Below the pieces are notes generated by a model, which was not told where the DNA came from, ran no database searches, and was given only the letters and a program-made list of their open reading frames with translations. The translations under genes were made by a program, and so were the position numbers. This document shows, in pieces, positions 33,934 to 43,068 of a stretch of 64,000 bases of DNA. Origin of the DNA: Vicingus serpentipes (GTDB taxonomy: Bacteria; Bacteroidota; Bacteroidia; Flavobacteriales_E; Vicingaceae); the NCBI RefSeq assembly GCF_007993035.1, contig NZ_VOOS01000004.1, positions 1-64,000 on the forward strand. The letters run 5' to 3'. The stretch's first letter is position 1. Each line of letters starts with the position of its first letter.

Positions 33934-35466
33934 ATGAAAAAAGAAAATATTGAAAGTATTGATTTAAGCTTTTTAAGTCTTGATGATTATCAAGAGTTAA
34001 AAGAAGCAATGATTGAGTCTTATGCAAGTATGCCTAACTCATACTGGAAAGAACATCAAATTAAAACGTTGATTGATAAGTTTCCTGATGGGCAAGTTGT
34101 TATTAAAGTAAACAACCAAATTGCAGGTTGTGCCTTATCTATTATTGTAGATTACGATAAATTTGAGGACCAACACACCTACAAAGAAATAACAGGAGAT
34201 TTTACTTTTAATACACATAAAAAAAGTGGTGATGTTCTTTATGGAATTGATGTTTTTATAAAGCCCGAATTTAGAGGTTTACGTTTAGCTAGAAGACTTT
34301 ATGATTACAGAAAGGAATTGTGTGAAAAGTTAAATTTAAAAGGAATAGCTTTTGGAGGTAGAATTCCAAATTATCATAAGTATGCAGCAGAAATGAGTCC
34401 TAAAGCATACATCGCAAAAGTAAAGCGTAAAGAAATACATGATCCTGTTTTTAACTTTCAAATTTCAAATGATTTCCACCCTGCTAGGGTGTTGAAAAAT
34501 TATTTAGAAGGAGATTCAGATTCTAATGATTATGCAGTTTTATTAGAATGGGATAATCTTTCTTATGAGAAAAAAACAAAAAACGTAAGTACTACAAAAA
34601 AAGTAGTTAGACTTGGGTTAATTCAATGGCAAATGAGACCATATAATGACCTAGATGAATTAATGCACCAAGCAGAATATTTTATTGATGCGGTTTCAGG
34701 GTATCGATCTGATTTTGCTCTTTTCCCTGAATTTTTCAATGCTCCCTTGATGGCCGAGAATAATCACTTAAATGAGCCAGATGCTATTCGTGAACTAGCC
34801 AAACATACATCAACTATTGTTCAGAAATTTTCAGAAATGGCAATTTCTTACAACATCAATATTATTTCAGGGAGTATGCCCGAAATATTAAATAACCGAT
34901 TATACAATGTTGGCTATTTATGTAGAAGAGACGGGACAATTGAGCGATATGAAAAACTACATGTAACACCAGATGAAGCAAAAGTTTGGGGTATGCAAGG
35001 AGGCAATAAAATTCAAGCTTTTGATACTGACTGTGGTAAAATTGGCGTGTTAATTTGTTACGATTCAGAATTTCCAGAATTAAGTCGATTGTTAGCGGAC
35101 GAAGGGATGGACATTTTATTTGTTCCGTTTTTAACTGACACTCAAAATGGATATTCTAGAGTAAGAAACTGTTCACAAGCAAGAGCTATAGAAAATGAAT
35201 GTTATGTAGCCATTGCAGGAAGTGTTGGTAACTTACCAAAAGTACACAACATGGACATACAATATGCTCAATCTATGGTGTTTACACCATGCGATTTTGC
35301 CTTTCCAGCAAATGGGATTAAAGCAGAAGCAACTCCTAATACCGAAATGATTTTGATTGCAGATGTAGATTTAGGCTTATTAAGGGAACTTAATCAGTTT
35401 GGAAGCGTAAGAAACCTAAAGGATAGAAGAAAAGATCTTTTTGAACTAAAATCACTTAAAAAATAA
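33934..35466 (+). CDS. Fused GNAT acetyltransferase and carbon-nitrogen hydrolase
   Basis: A 510-residue two-domain enzyme. Residues about 10-200 form a GNAT N-acyltransferase (acetyl-CoA loop near FIKPEFRGLRLARRLYDYR). Residues about 222-500 form a nitrilase-superfamily amidohydrolase with catalytic Glu in LFPEFFNAPL, Lys in YEKLHVTPDEA, and Cys in VLICYDSEFPEL; RNCSQARAIENECYVA is also typical. Such fusions are known in Bacteroidota. The two activities, acyl transfer and amide hydrolysis, may act on one substrate, but it is not known. The next gene begins one base after its stop, so it heads an operon with DUF2892 and TauE/SafE-like membrane proteins. Confidence 0.9.
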   Translation: MKKENIESIDLSFLSLDDYQELKEAMIESYASMPNSYWKEHQIKTLIDKFPDGQVVIKVNNQIAGCALSIIVDYDKFEDQHTYKEITGDFTFNTHKKSGDVLYGIDVFIKPEFRGLRLARRLYDYRKELCEKLNLKGIAFGGRIPNYHKYAAEMSPKAYIAKVKRKEIHDPVFNFQISNDFHPARVLKNYLEGDSDSNDYAVLLEWDNLSYEKKTKNVSTTKKVVRLGLIQWQMRPYNDLDELMHQAEYFIDAVSGYRSDFALFPEFFNAPLMAENNHLNEPDAIRELAKHTSTIVQKFSEMAISYNINIISGSMPEILNNRLYNVGYLCRRDGTIERYEKLHVTPDEAKVWGMQGGNKIQAFDTDCGKIGVLICYDSEFPELSRLLADEGMDILFVPFLTDTQNGYSRVRNCSQARAIENECYVAIAGSVGNLPKVHNMDIQYAQSMVFTPCDFAFPANGIKAEATPNTEMILIADVDLGLLRELNQFGSVRNLKDRRKDLFELKSLKK

Positions 35467-35467
35467 A

Positions 35468-35677
35468 ATGACAATGAAAGAAAACATGGGAAAAGTTGAT
35501 AAAATTATTAGAGTAATTATTGCTCTTGTTTTTTCAGCATTATATTTTACTGGAACAGTAACAGGTATTTTAGGATATATTTTATTAGCGTTAGGGGCAA
35601 TTTTTATTTTAACAAGCATTATAAGCTTTTGTCCGCTTTATCTTCCTTTTGGGATAAGTACATGCTCTAAAAAGTAA
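35468..35677 (+). CDS. DUF2892 small inner-membrane protein
   Basis: A 69-residue protein with two membrane helices (about 16-33 and 36-55). The opening KENMGKVDKIIRVIIALVF and the end SFCPLYLPFGISTCSKK match DUF2892 (YgaP-type membrane hairpin), including its two conserved Cys. The family often accompanies rhodanese or sulfur proteins. The next gene follows with no gap and is a TauE/SafE-like exporter, also sulfur-linked, which supports a shared role. A second start, ATG 35474, is possible. Confidence 0.8.
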   Translation: MTMKENMGKVDKIIRVIIALVFSALYFTGTVTGILGYILLALGAIFILTSIISFCPLYLPFGISTCSKK

Positions 35678-36400
35678 TTGGAAAACTTAACGCTATTTAT
35701 TTTCTTAGCACTACTTGCCGAAATTCTTGGAACTGTCGGCGGATTTGGCTCATCTTTATTTTTTGTGCCTATAGCGAGTTATTTCTTAGATTTTTATTCT
35801 GTATTAGGAATTACAGCACTTTTTCATGTATCTAGTAACATTACCAAAATCGTTTTTTTTCGAAAAGGTTTCGATAAAAAGTTGGTATTATCAATTGGTA
35901 TCCCAGCAATAGGGTTTGTAATAATTGGAGGCGTTTTAAGTAAATATATTCCTACCCAGTTATTAGAAATAGGATTAGCAATATTTTTAATTACTATTAG
36001 TTTAACCTTATTAATTTTTAAATCACTAAAAGTTAAACCTACAATAGCCAATTCTATAATTGGAGGTACGGCATCAGGTTTGTTTGCTGGATTACTTGGA
36101 ACAGGAGGTGCAATTAGAGGAATTACTTTAGCAGCTTTTAGCCTTAAAACAGAAGTTTTTATTGCTACTTCTGCTGTTATCGACTTAGGTATAGATGCTA
36201 GCCGAAGTTTTGTATATTACTTTAACGGTTATATACACAAAGAAGATTTATATTTAATACCTATACTCTTAATTGTTAGTATAGTTGGAACATATATAGG
36301 TAAGCAAATTCTAGCTAAAATTTCTGACAAACAATTTAAATCAATTGTATTAGTATTAATACTTATAACAGGCTTAATTACACTTTATAAAATTATCTAA
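35678..36400 (+). CDS. TauE/SafE family membrane transporter
   Basis: A 240-residue protein with seven or eight predicted helices. The N-terminal repeat FIFLALLAEILGTVGGFGSS and the second repeat GGTASGLFAGLLGTGGAIRG are the duplicated glycine-rich motifs of the TauE/SafE (sulfite exporter-like) family, which moves organosulfonates, sulfite or other anions. The only upstream start is TTG, directly after the DUF2892 stop (TAATTG), so it depends on translation of that gene. The substrate is unproven. Confidence 0.82.
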   Translation: MENLTLFIFLALLAEILGTVGGFGSSLFFVPIASYFLDFYSVLGITALFHVSSNITKIVFFRKGFDKKLVLSIGIPAIGFVIIGGVLSKYIPTQLLEIGLAIFLITISLTLLIFKSLKVKPTIANSIIGGTASGLFAGLLGTGGAIRGITLAAFSLKTEVFIATSAVIDLGIDASRSFVYYFNGYIHKEDLYLIPILLIVSIVGTYIGKQILAKISDKQFKSIVLVLILITGLITLYKII

Positions 36401-36464
36401 TATAGATAGAACCAATTCTACTAAGAAAACCATCATAATCTGAGACATAAACTTTATTTTTTAG

Positions 36465-36472
36465 TAATTTTG
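36465..36472 (+). promoter_or_regulatory. -7 promoter element before the 619-residue protein gene
   Basis: TAATTTTG, 48 bases before the ATG at 36521. Confidence 0.5.
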
Positions 36473-36520
36473 ATGCCATTTACTTTTTGTAAACAACGTC
36501 CTTAAAAAAGGATTTACTGA

Positions 36521-38380
36521 ATGAAAAATGATATGACTGAAAAGAACATGAAAAAACAACACACATTTCACATCCCTGTTATGGGAATTGGTTTTACGAT
36601 AGACACCCCTCTTAAGGTAGCTCCTTATGGAATTTCCTCTGTGCTTTCTTTAGGCGATGATAAACTTGCTGATAGAATGAGAGCGCATTATTGCAATAAA
36701 TTAAATATTCCTTTTGTTGAGGTTCCGAAAGATGATGCTGATGGAAGAGCGAATAGAATTACAATGTATCTTAACTTAATGAATGAAATGGTTAAGAATA
36801 AATTTCAAGAAATAAAAAATGCATCATTTGAAAAAGGAAGTGAACTAACAAAGTATTTTGAAATGCTTCCTGATTTTAATGACTTAAAGAAAGAATACAA
36901 TAGAATGAAGAACGAAAGTGATTCTTCTGTAATAGAAAAAATACAACACTGGCTTAAAGAAAATATGACTCCTGGGTCTATAGATGTAAACATCATGACC
37001 AAACTAGATAGAGCCAACTTTACAAAAACAGGAGAGCAACTACCTCAACATATGAATGATGCTCATGCAGCATTAAGAGGTTTTGCAAACAGCGATGTAA
37101 ATGCTGGAGTTGTTTTATCTGCAGGATTAAGCCCTCGTTTGTATAGCTATATTTCAAATTTTGATGGTTTTTTCCCTGATGAAAATGAACAGTTAGCTAA
37201 AAAAGTAATCTTGAAAGTAAGTGATTATCGTTCTGCATTAGTACAAGGAAAATTTTTAGCAAAAAAAGGAATTTGGGTTACTGAATATAGAATTGAGTCT
37301 GGATTAAATTGCGGTGGACATGCTTTTGCTACCGATGGTTTTTTAATGGGTCCAATTTTAGAAGAATTTAGGTTACACAGAGAAGAATTAATTGAACAAG
37401 TACACGAAATATTAAATGACGCTTTAGAAGGCTTAGGAAGAAAAAGATTGTCAAAACCTTTAGAGTTGTTAGTTACTGCACAAGGTGGGGTAGGAACTGC
37501 TGAAGAACATGAGTTTTTAATGGAACACTACAAAATGGACGCTGTTGGATGGGGAACACCTTTCTTACTAGTTCCAGAAGCAGTTAATATAGATGGTGAT
37601 TCGTTTAAAATATTATCTGAAGCAACAGAAGAGGATCTTTATTTAAGTGATATTTCTCCAATAGGTGTTCCTTTTAATTCTGTTAAAGGAAATACAAAAG
37701 ATATACTAAAGGAAGAGAAAATTTCAGAAGGAAAACCAGGAAGCCCTTGTCCTAGTCAATTTCTTAAAATTTATAATACTGAATTTACTGAAAAGCCAAT
37801 TTGTTTAGCTTCGCGTCAATATCAAAAATTGAAAATAGCAGAACTTGATGCTAAGGGTGTTAATCCAGAAGAATATAAAAAACAGTACGATAAGATAACT
37901 GTAAAATCTTGTATTTGTGCAGGTTTAGTGATGACTGCTTACACTGAAAATAATTTACTTAGAAAGTCTGATGGCGAAGGTATTTCAATTTGTCCTGGTC
38001 CTAATATGGCTTACTTCTCAAAGAAATCTACATTAAAAGAAATGGTAGATCATATTTATGGAAGAATAAATGTATTAAACGATAGCTACCGTCCGCACAT
38101 GTTTATCAAAGAATTTAACATGTACATCAATTACCTTAAAAACAAAATTGAAGAGACAAAACCAAACTTAACGATAAAACAAAAAAAGCAATTGGTTTTA
38201 TTTATTCAAAATCTTGAAAAAGGTAATGAATATTATGATTCTCTTTTTACTGATGTAAAAGAGTATTTTACTGATGCTAAAAGTTCAATAAAAAAAGAGT
38301 TAGCGGCTACTAAAGAAGTTTTAGCAGAATTAAATGCTGAAATAGAAAATCTTTCAATTGCAACTCCAGTAACTCAGTAA
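36521..38380 (+). CDS. Conserved protein with flavin TIM-barrel-like signatures and Cys-rich tail
   Basis: A 619-residue soluble protein. I do not know a characterised homologue. The opening IPVMGIGFTIDTPLKVAPYG, then VVLSAGLSPRLYSYI (near 198), ESGLNCGGHAFATDGFLMGP (near 259), and AQGGVGTAEEHEFLMEHYKM with WGTPFLLVPEA (near 325-345), resemble strands and phosphate loops of FMN TIM barrels such as nitronate monooxygenase. After the barrel come five Cys (SPCPSQ, PICLAS, KSCICAG, ISICPGP; about 405-490) that could bind an iron-sulfur cluster. The end (about 520-610) is a helical coiled-coil region. It may be a flavin/Fe-S oxidoreductase (inference). It has its own promoter; the potassium-channel gene follows 43 bases later. 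Confidence 0.55.
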   Translation: MKNDMTEKNMKKQHTFHIPVMGIGFTIDTPLKVAPYGISSVLSLGDDKLADRMRAHYCNKLNIPFVEVPKDDADGRANRITMYLNLMNEMVKNKFQEIKNASFEKGSELTKYFEMLPDFNDLKKEYNRMKNESDSSVIEKIQHWLKENMTPGSIDVNIMTKLDRANFTKTGEQLPQHMNDAHAALRGFANSDVNAGVVLSAGLSPRLYSYISNFDGFFPDENEQLAKKVILKVSDYRSALVQGKFLAKKGIWVTEYRIESGLNCGGHAFATDGFLMGPILEEFRLHREELIEQVHEILNDALEGLGRKRLSKPLELLVTAQGGVGTAEEHEFLMEHYKMDAVGWGTPFLLVPEAVNIDGDSFKILSEATEEDLYLSDISPIGVPFNSVKGNTKDILKEEKISEGKPGSPCPSQFLKIYNTEFTEKPICLASRQYQKLKIAELDAKGVNPEEYKKQYDKITVKSCICAGLVMTAYTENNLLRKSDGEGISICPGPNMAYFSKKSTLKEMVDHIYGRINVLNDSYRPHMFIKEFNMYINYLKNKIEETKPNLTIKQKKQLVLFIQNLEKGNEYYDSLFTDVKEYFTDAKSSIKKELAATKEVLAELNAEIENLSIATPVTQ

Positions 38381-38423
38381 CAATAAATTTTAAAGTATAT
38401 GCTACCTTTTGTTTTATAAAATT

Positions 38424-40088
38424 ATGGAAACAAGGTTTGCAACATACAATATTGAATTTATAGAAACTTCTTTTTCCAATGAACATTGGAATTTTAGTAA
38501 AACAGTTATTGTTCGGGCTTACGTAGAGAATAAAATAATTGCTAAAAACACCTATGGTTATCTTGAGGTTGAGGCTGTTTATCAGAAAATTAAAAAGGGA
38601 GAATCAATAAACCTTGACAGTTGTTATGTCAAAAACTTTTCATCAATCGAATTGAATAAGGCATTAAATTCTGATGGAAATTCATTCATAGAATTAGAAA
38701 ACTTTTCAGCTCAAAATTCATTTTTTGACTGTACTTTAGGTAGCGATTTCTCAAAACTAAAATTTAAAGGTGGTGTTAATTTTAGTAACTCCATTTTTTC
38801 TCATGGAAATCTTTCTTTTGTTAAATCGGTTTTTTATGATGGCCCTATAAATTTCAAAAACGTAGAGTTTGGTAATGGAGAAATAAACTTTCAATATGCC
38901 GATTTTGGCAACAATAATGTATCTTTTTATAAGAGTATTTTTTATGGTGGATTAGTTTCATTTGTTAATGCTACTTTTAAAAATGGAGATGTAAATTTCA
39001 GTAGCATCAACTTTAATAATAGTAAAGTAAAATTTCATTTTGCAAAGTTTGGTGAAGGAGATATTAATTTTCAAAAAACAAAGTTTGGCGACCAAACATT
39101 TGATTGTAGGAGAGTTGAGTTTGGAAGCGGAAAATTAGACTTTAGACGCGCAACTTTTGGCGATGGATTTGTCACTTTTGATGAATCTGAGTTAAAATCT
39201 GGTAAAATAAACTTCAAACTTGCTCGATTTGGTAGTAATGACATTTCATTTAAGCAAGTTGATTTTTCAAATAGCGAACTGATTTTTGAAAACGTATCCT
39301 TCGGTACTGGGCATGCACTTTTTAATGTGTCAAAAATCAAAAAAATATCATTTAAAGGTTCTCGAATAGATGTTTACTTAGATTTAAGGGTTGATACTTG
39401 TGACACCATCGATTTATCAGACACTATTTTAAGGGATATTATTGACATTCAACCAGTAAAAGAGAAAGTTGCCATCAAAGTTTTTTACTTACAGGGGATG
39501 AGAAACCTTGGGAAATTTATTATTGACTGGAGAAAAAATAATGTTAAAGATTTAATTAAAAGTCAACCTGACACTACATTAAGAGAGAAAGCAGAACAAT
39601 TTAATATCCTAAAAGAAAATTTTCACCTTAACGGGCAATACGAAGATGAAGATGAGTCTTATATCCAGTTTAAACGATTTGAACAAAGAGCTGATGTAAA
39701 AGACGCAATGGAATTGGGTGGTAAAAAACTCGTTTTATTGCCCTATTACGTGTTTAGATGGATTGTTTTTGATAAAATGGGATTGTATGCCACAAACCCT
39801 CTTAGGGTTTTATTTAGCATGATATTAATTTATATCATGTTCAGTCTAACTTATATGGTGCTTCCTTATTTTAATTTAGGAACAATTATAAATTCCGTTG
39901 GAGCTACTGATGGATTAAATTACCTACAAACATCTTTTTACCATAGTGCTATTACCTTTTTAACAATAGGTTATGGAGATTACTACCCAACAGGATTTAG
40001 CAGAGCTCTTTCTGTTGTAGAAGGATGGATGGGATTGTTCTTAATGAGCTACTTTACGGTAGCTTTTGTAAGAAAAATATTAAGATAA
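38424..40088 (+). CDS. Pentapeptide-repeat protein fused to a two-helix potassium channel
   Basis: A 554-residue protein from ATG 38424; an earlier TTG (38409) is less likely. Residues about 90-310 are a long run of pentapeptide-type repeats with Phe at regular positions (for example FGNGEINFQYADFGNNNVSF), predicted to fold as a right-handed beta-helix. A linker and a charged helical region (about 340-440) follow. Two membrane helices (about 455-480 and 525-550) flank a pore with the K+ selectivity filter TIGYGD near 514. The N-terminal helix is cytoplasmic in this topology and could gate the pore or bind a partner. Close in function to an ion-trans-2 channel. It is convergent with the antiporter gene, 17 bases away. 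Confidence 0.85.
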   Translation: METRFATYNIEFIETSFSNEHWNFSKTVIVRAYVENKIIAKNTYGYLEVEAVYQKIKKGESINLDSCYVKNFSSIELNKALNSDGNSFIELENFSAQNSFFDCTLGSDFSKLKFKGGVNFSNSIFSHGNLSFVKSVFYDGPINFKNVEFGNGEINFQYADFGNNNVSFYKSIFYGGLVSFVNATFKNGDVNFSSINFNNSKVKFHFAKFGEGDINFQKTKFGDQTFDCRRVEFGSGKLDFRRATFGDGFVTFDESELKSGKINFKLARFGSNDISFKQVDFSNSELIFENVSFGTGHALFNVSKIKKISFKGSRIDVYLDLRVDTCDTIDLSDTILRDIIDIQPVKEKVAIKVFYLQGMRNLGKFIIDWRKNNVKDLIKSQPDTTLREKAEQFNILKENFHLNGQYEDEDESYIQFKRFEQRADVKDAMELGGKKLVLLPYYVFRWIVFDKMGLYATNPLRVLFSMILIYIMFSLTYMVLPYFNLGTIINSVGATDGLNYLQTSFYHSAITFLTIGYGDYYPTGFSRALSVVEGWMGLFLMSYFTVAFVRKILR

Positions 40089-40104
40089 TTTTTTTCCTCT
40101 ATAA

Positions 40105-43002
40105 TCAACTAACAATAAACAAAACCTTTGAACCGGCTTCAAACTCAAAAATACTATTGCTTAAAATTGCCGGAGCAGAGATTATTTTTTCATTATCCTT
40201 AGCTGTTCCATTTATTAACACACTAAAACCACCCGTCAAATCCTTACTCGTATTTACTGAATAGGAAACGAGATTAGCATCTCTTAATTCTTTCTTAAAT
40301 TGAGCTTCAGATAGTTTATTAAAAGGTTCAATATCCTTCAATAAATAATAAGCATATCTATTTGCTGTAATCTCCCAAATTTTTTCTCCTACAGAAGGGT
40401 AATCTGTTACCAAATGTTTTAAATCAGAAGATGAAATCCACATTGCTGTCACAGGTGTTTCTGCAGTAACAGTAGCTGCACGTTTGTTGTTGTTTAAAGC
40501 AGCGACTTCTCCAACAGCTGCTCCGGGCCCTAAAACATCTATTAACTTATCTTTAATTGTAATTCTTATTGTTCCTCTAACCAAGATAAACATCCCATCT
40601 TGTAGCTTATCTTCTTTTAATAATACATCATTTGTATTGAACATTTTACTTTTAAATAACTTAGATATCTTATGAAACGATTTATGATCAACCTCTTTTA
40701 ACCATGAAACCTCAGACATAAATTCTTCAGCATCTGGTAATTCAAATGATGGAGGTGCATCACGAAGCTGTTTCATTCTACTTTCTATGTTTGCAATCAT
40801 TTTATCTGCTTCTCCTTTAGCAACACGGCCTCTTTTTAAAAGTCGCTCTACAGTATGCTTTTCATAATTCAACATATTCCTAACAGCCTCTCTTGTCGCA
40901 ATCGCATTGTATATTTCAGGATACTCTTTCCCTAGGTTTCTTAAAAAAGTTAATCCTTCTATTTTGTTCTCATTTATTTCTTCTTCAATTTTTTGTAATT
41001 GAACAATTTCCTTTTCATCTGCCGCGCGAATCATACTTTCTAGAAGCTTTAAGCTTTCTTCTTGAGCAGCGACAAAACCTCTTGCTGTATCATAACTAAT
41101 AATCAATTTCTCAAAAAATAGTTGCTTAGCAAATGCTCCAACTATAGGATAGTTTTGAGCTTTACTCAAAAAGCTTGATGTTTTAAGTAAATTTTCAATA
41201 TCTCCCCTATCAGAAAGAGAAACCTCCCCTTTTTCATCCAAAATCGTATTTATATCTCCAGTTAATAAATTATAAGCTTCTCCTCCAAGTAACCCATCTT
41301 TAAACTGATGCCAATAACTACCTTTCTCTTTTTCTAAAATTCTTCTTCTTGTTTCTGCTAATACACTTTGTTCTTGTATGTTGTCTGGGATGTCCATAGC
41401 ATCAAAATCTGGCATATAATTCCTAACTGTTTTCCAATTTGCTCTTTTTAGATACCTATCAGTTTTAAGGTTTTCAATATTTTTTTCTACGCTTTGTTGC
41501 AAATAAACATTAGAATTATGCATTGCTAAAATCTTAGCTGGAGCCAATTTTGTTAGTCCAAGTTTCTCTACTACCATTTTCATAGTAGTTGCATTTATCA
41601 ATAATGTTAAGGTTACTATTCCTGCAGTTAAAAACAAAAATTGATCTCTTATTTCTTTATCAATGCTATCTGACCCAGCAACGATTAATGCAAGTGCTAA
41701 TCCTATTGCTCCTCTTAATGCTCCATACCAAACTACATAAGCATCTTTTTTTGTTATACCATATCCAAATTTTTTCATGGCTGGGAAAAACATAGCTATT
41801 ACAATAGCTCTAACAATAAAAATCCCAATATATATAGCAAAGAGTAATATAAAATCATTCAACGAAAAAACTGTTCGTTCAGCAATTACAACACCTACTA
41901 TTAAGAAAATTAATGTATTTGCAATAAATGCTGCTAGCTCCCAAAACTCATGTAAAAAGTGTTGAACCTCAGGACTAATTTTTGTTTTACCATAACTTGC
42001 CATTACTAAGCCGAAAGCTACTAATGCTAAGACTCCTGAAACGTGAAAGAAATATTCAGCAATAAAAAAAGTAAGATATGCTGCTGCAATAATTGCAGTA
42101 ATTTCAACTAACATATCGTTGAAGACCTTTTTAATCCATTTTATTATTAACCACCCTATTAAACAGCCTATAGCAACACCACCAAAAGCGACTCTAAAAA
42201 ATTCAAAAATTGGAGAGGTATCAGAATCTACTGTTCCAGATAATCCAACAAAAATTACCATGAAAATTACGATAGCTGTACCATCATTTAATAATGACTC
42301 TCCTTCTATTAACGTTCCTAACTTTTTACTTGCCCCAAGTTCTTTAAGGATAGAAACAACAGCAACTGGATCGGTTGCACTAACAACAGAACCAAAAAGT
42401 AATGCTATGGTCCAATTCCATTTGCCTAATCCAAATCCAAAATAATAAATGCCAACAACAAAAAAAGCAGTTAAAACAATTGCTACAATAATTCCAGGAA
42501 CTGCCATTATTGTTGAATTCACAAATGTTTTCTTAAAAACGTGAACATCCATTGCAAAAGCTGCTTCAAAAATTAATATCGGTAAAAAAACATACAACAA
42601 TAAATGAGGATCGATATTAGCAGCCCATTGTATTGATCTATCCATAAATGAAAAATCAAAAGTCATTCCATTAATATCAAAAACACTTAAGTAATCAAAC
42701 CTCCCAAGCACACCTAATAGCAATCCAATCAGCAGTAAAACTACTGTAAAAGGTAATGGGCTATTTTGAAAAAAAAATCGAGTTAATGCGCCTATAATAA
42801 CAGCAATAATGATAAAAAATAAAGGAGAAGTATCTGTATGATGCTCTTCATGAGTTGCTTCATTGTTTGTCACATGATGGTCTGAAACTTCCGTATTTTG
42901 ATCTTTTGCAGCCACCTCATGTTCATTAGATCCGATTAATGAAGTTGATAGCATTAAAAAAAATGATACTAAAAAAATATTTCTAAAAATTAATCTTGCC
43001 AT
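40105..43002 (-). CDS. CPA1 Na+/H+ antiporter with cyclic-nucleotide-binding domain
   Basis: A 965-residue protein from ATG 43002, preferred because MARLIFRNIFLVSFFLML then starts as a signal or anchor; a start at 43065 is possible. A His/Glu-rich segment (about 28-60) precedes 12 helices (about 60-470) with the CPA1 signatures ATDPVAVVSILKELG and GESLLNDGTAIV. A cytoplasmic helical region (about 500-770) resembles the regulatory part of plant SOS1-like antiporters. A cNMP-binding domain lies at about 780-890, with the phosphate-loop stretch AAVGEVAALNNNKRAATVT, though the usual GExxL..RxA pattern is only partly kept. It controls sodium and pH. It lies 66 bases after an MscS gene in the same direction, so probably one operon. 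Confidence 0.88.
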   Translation of the reverse strand: MARLIFRNIFLVSFFLMLSTSLIGSNEHEVAAKDQNTEVSDHHVTNNEATHEEHHTDTSPLFFIIIAVIIGALTRFFFQNSPLPFTVVLLLIGLLLGVLGRFDYLSVFDINGMTFDFSFMDRSIQWAANIDPHLLLYVFLPILIFEAAFAMDVHVFKKTFVNSTIMAVPGIIVAIVLTAFFVVGIYYFGFGLGKWNWTIALLFGSVVSATDPVAVVSILKELGASKKLGTLIEGESLLNDGTAIVIFMVIFVGLSGTVDSDTSPIFEFFRVAFGGVAIGCLIGWLIIKWIKKVFNDMLVEITAIIAAAYLTFFIAEYFFHVSGVLALVAFGLVMASYGKTKISPEVQHFLHEFWELAAFIANTLIFLIVGVVIAERTVFSLNDFILLFAIYIGIFIVRAIVIAMFFPAMKKFGYGITKKDAYVVWYGALRGAIGLALALIVAGSDSIDKEIRDQFLFLTAGIVTLTLLINATTMKMVVEKLGLTKLAPAKILAMHNSNVYLQQSVEKNIENLKTDRYLKRANWKTVRNYMPDFDAMDIPDNIQEQSVLAETRRRILEKEKGSYWHQFKDGLLGGEAYNLLTGDINTILDEKGEVSLSDRGDIENLLKTSSFLSKAQNYPIVGAFAKQLFFEKLIISYDTARGFVAAQEESLKLLESMIRAADEKEIVQLQKIEEEINENKIEGLTFLRNLGKEYPEIYNAIATREAVRNMLNYEKHTVERLLKRGRVAKGEADKMIANIESRMKQLRDAPPSFELPDAEEFMSEVSWLKEVDHKSFHKISKLFKSKMFNTNDVLLKEDKLQDGMFILVRGTIRITIKDKLIDVLGPGAAVGEVAALNNNKRAATVTAETPVTAMWISSSDLKHLVTDYPSVGEKIWEITANRYAYYLLKDIEPFNKLSEAQFKKELRDANLVSYSVNTSKDLTGGFSVLINGTAKDNEKIISAPAILSNSIFEFEAGSKVLFIVS

Positions 43003-43068
43003 TTTGTTATCGTTTATTTTATAAAAATAATTAAACTCTGTGTAATTAAAACTGATAGAAATCAATGT

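Noticed and set aside
36395-36520. Small RNA or riboswitch before the 619-residue protein gene
   Set aside because: The 120-base gap shows a -7 element but no stable hairpins or known switch motif.
43003-43065. Longer start of the antiporter gene
   Set aside because: The extra 21 residues are polar and Tyr/Asn-rich; the later ATG opens a hydrophobic signal segment. Not excluded.
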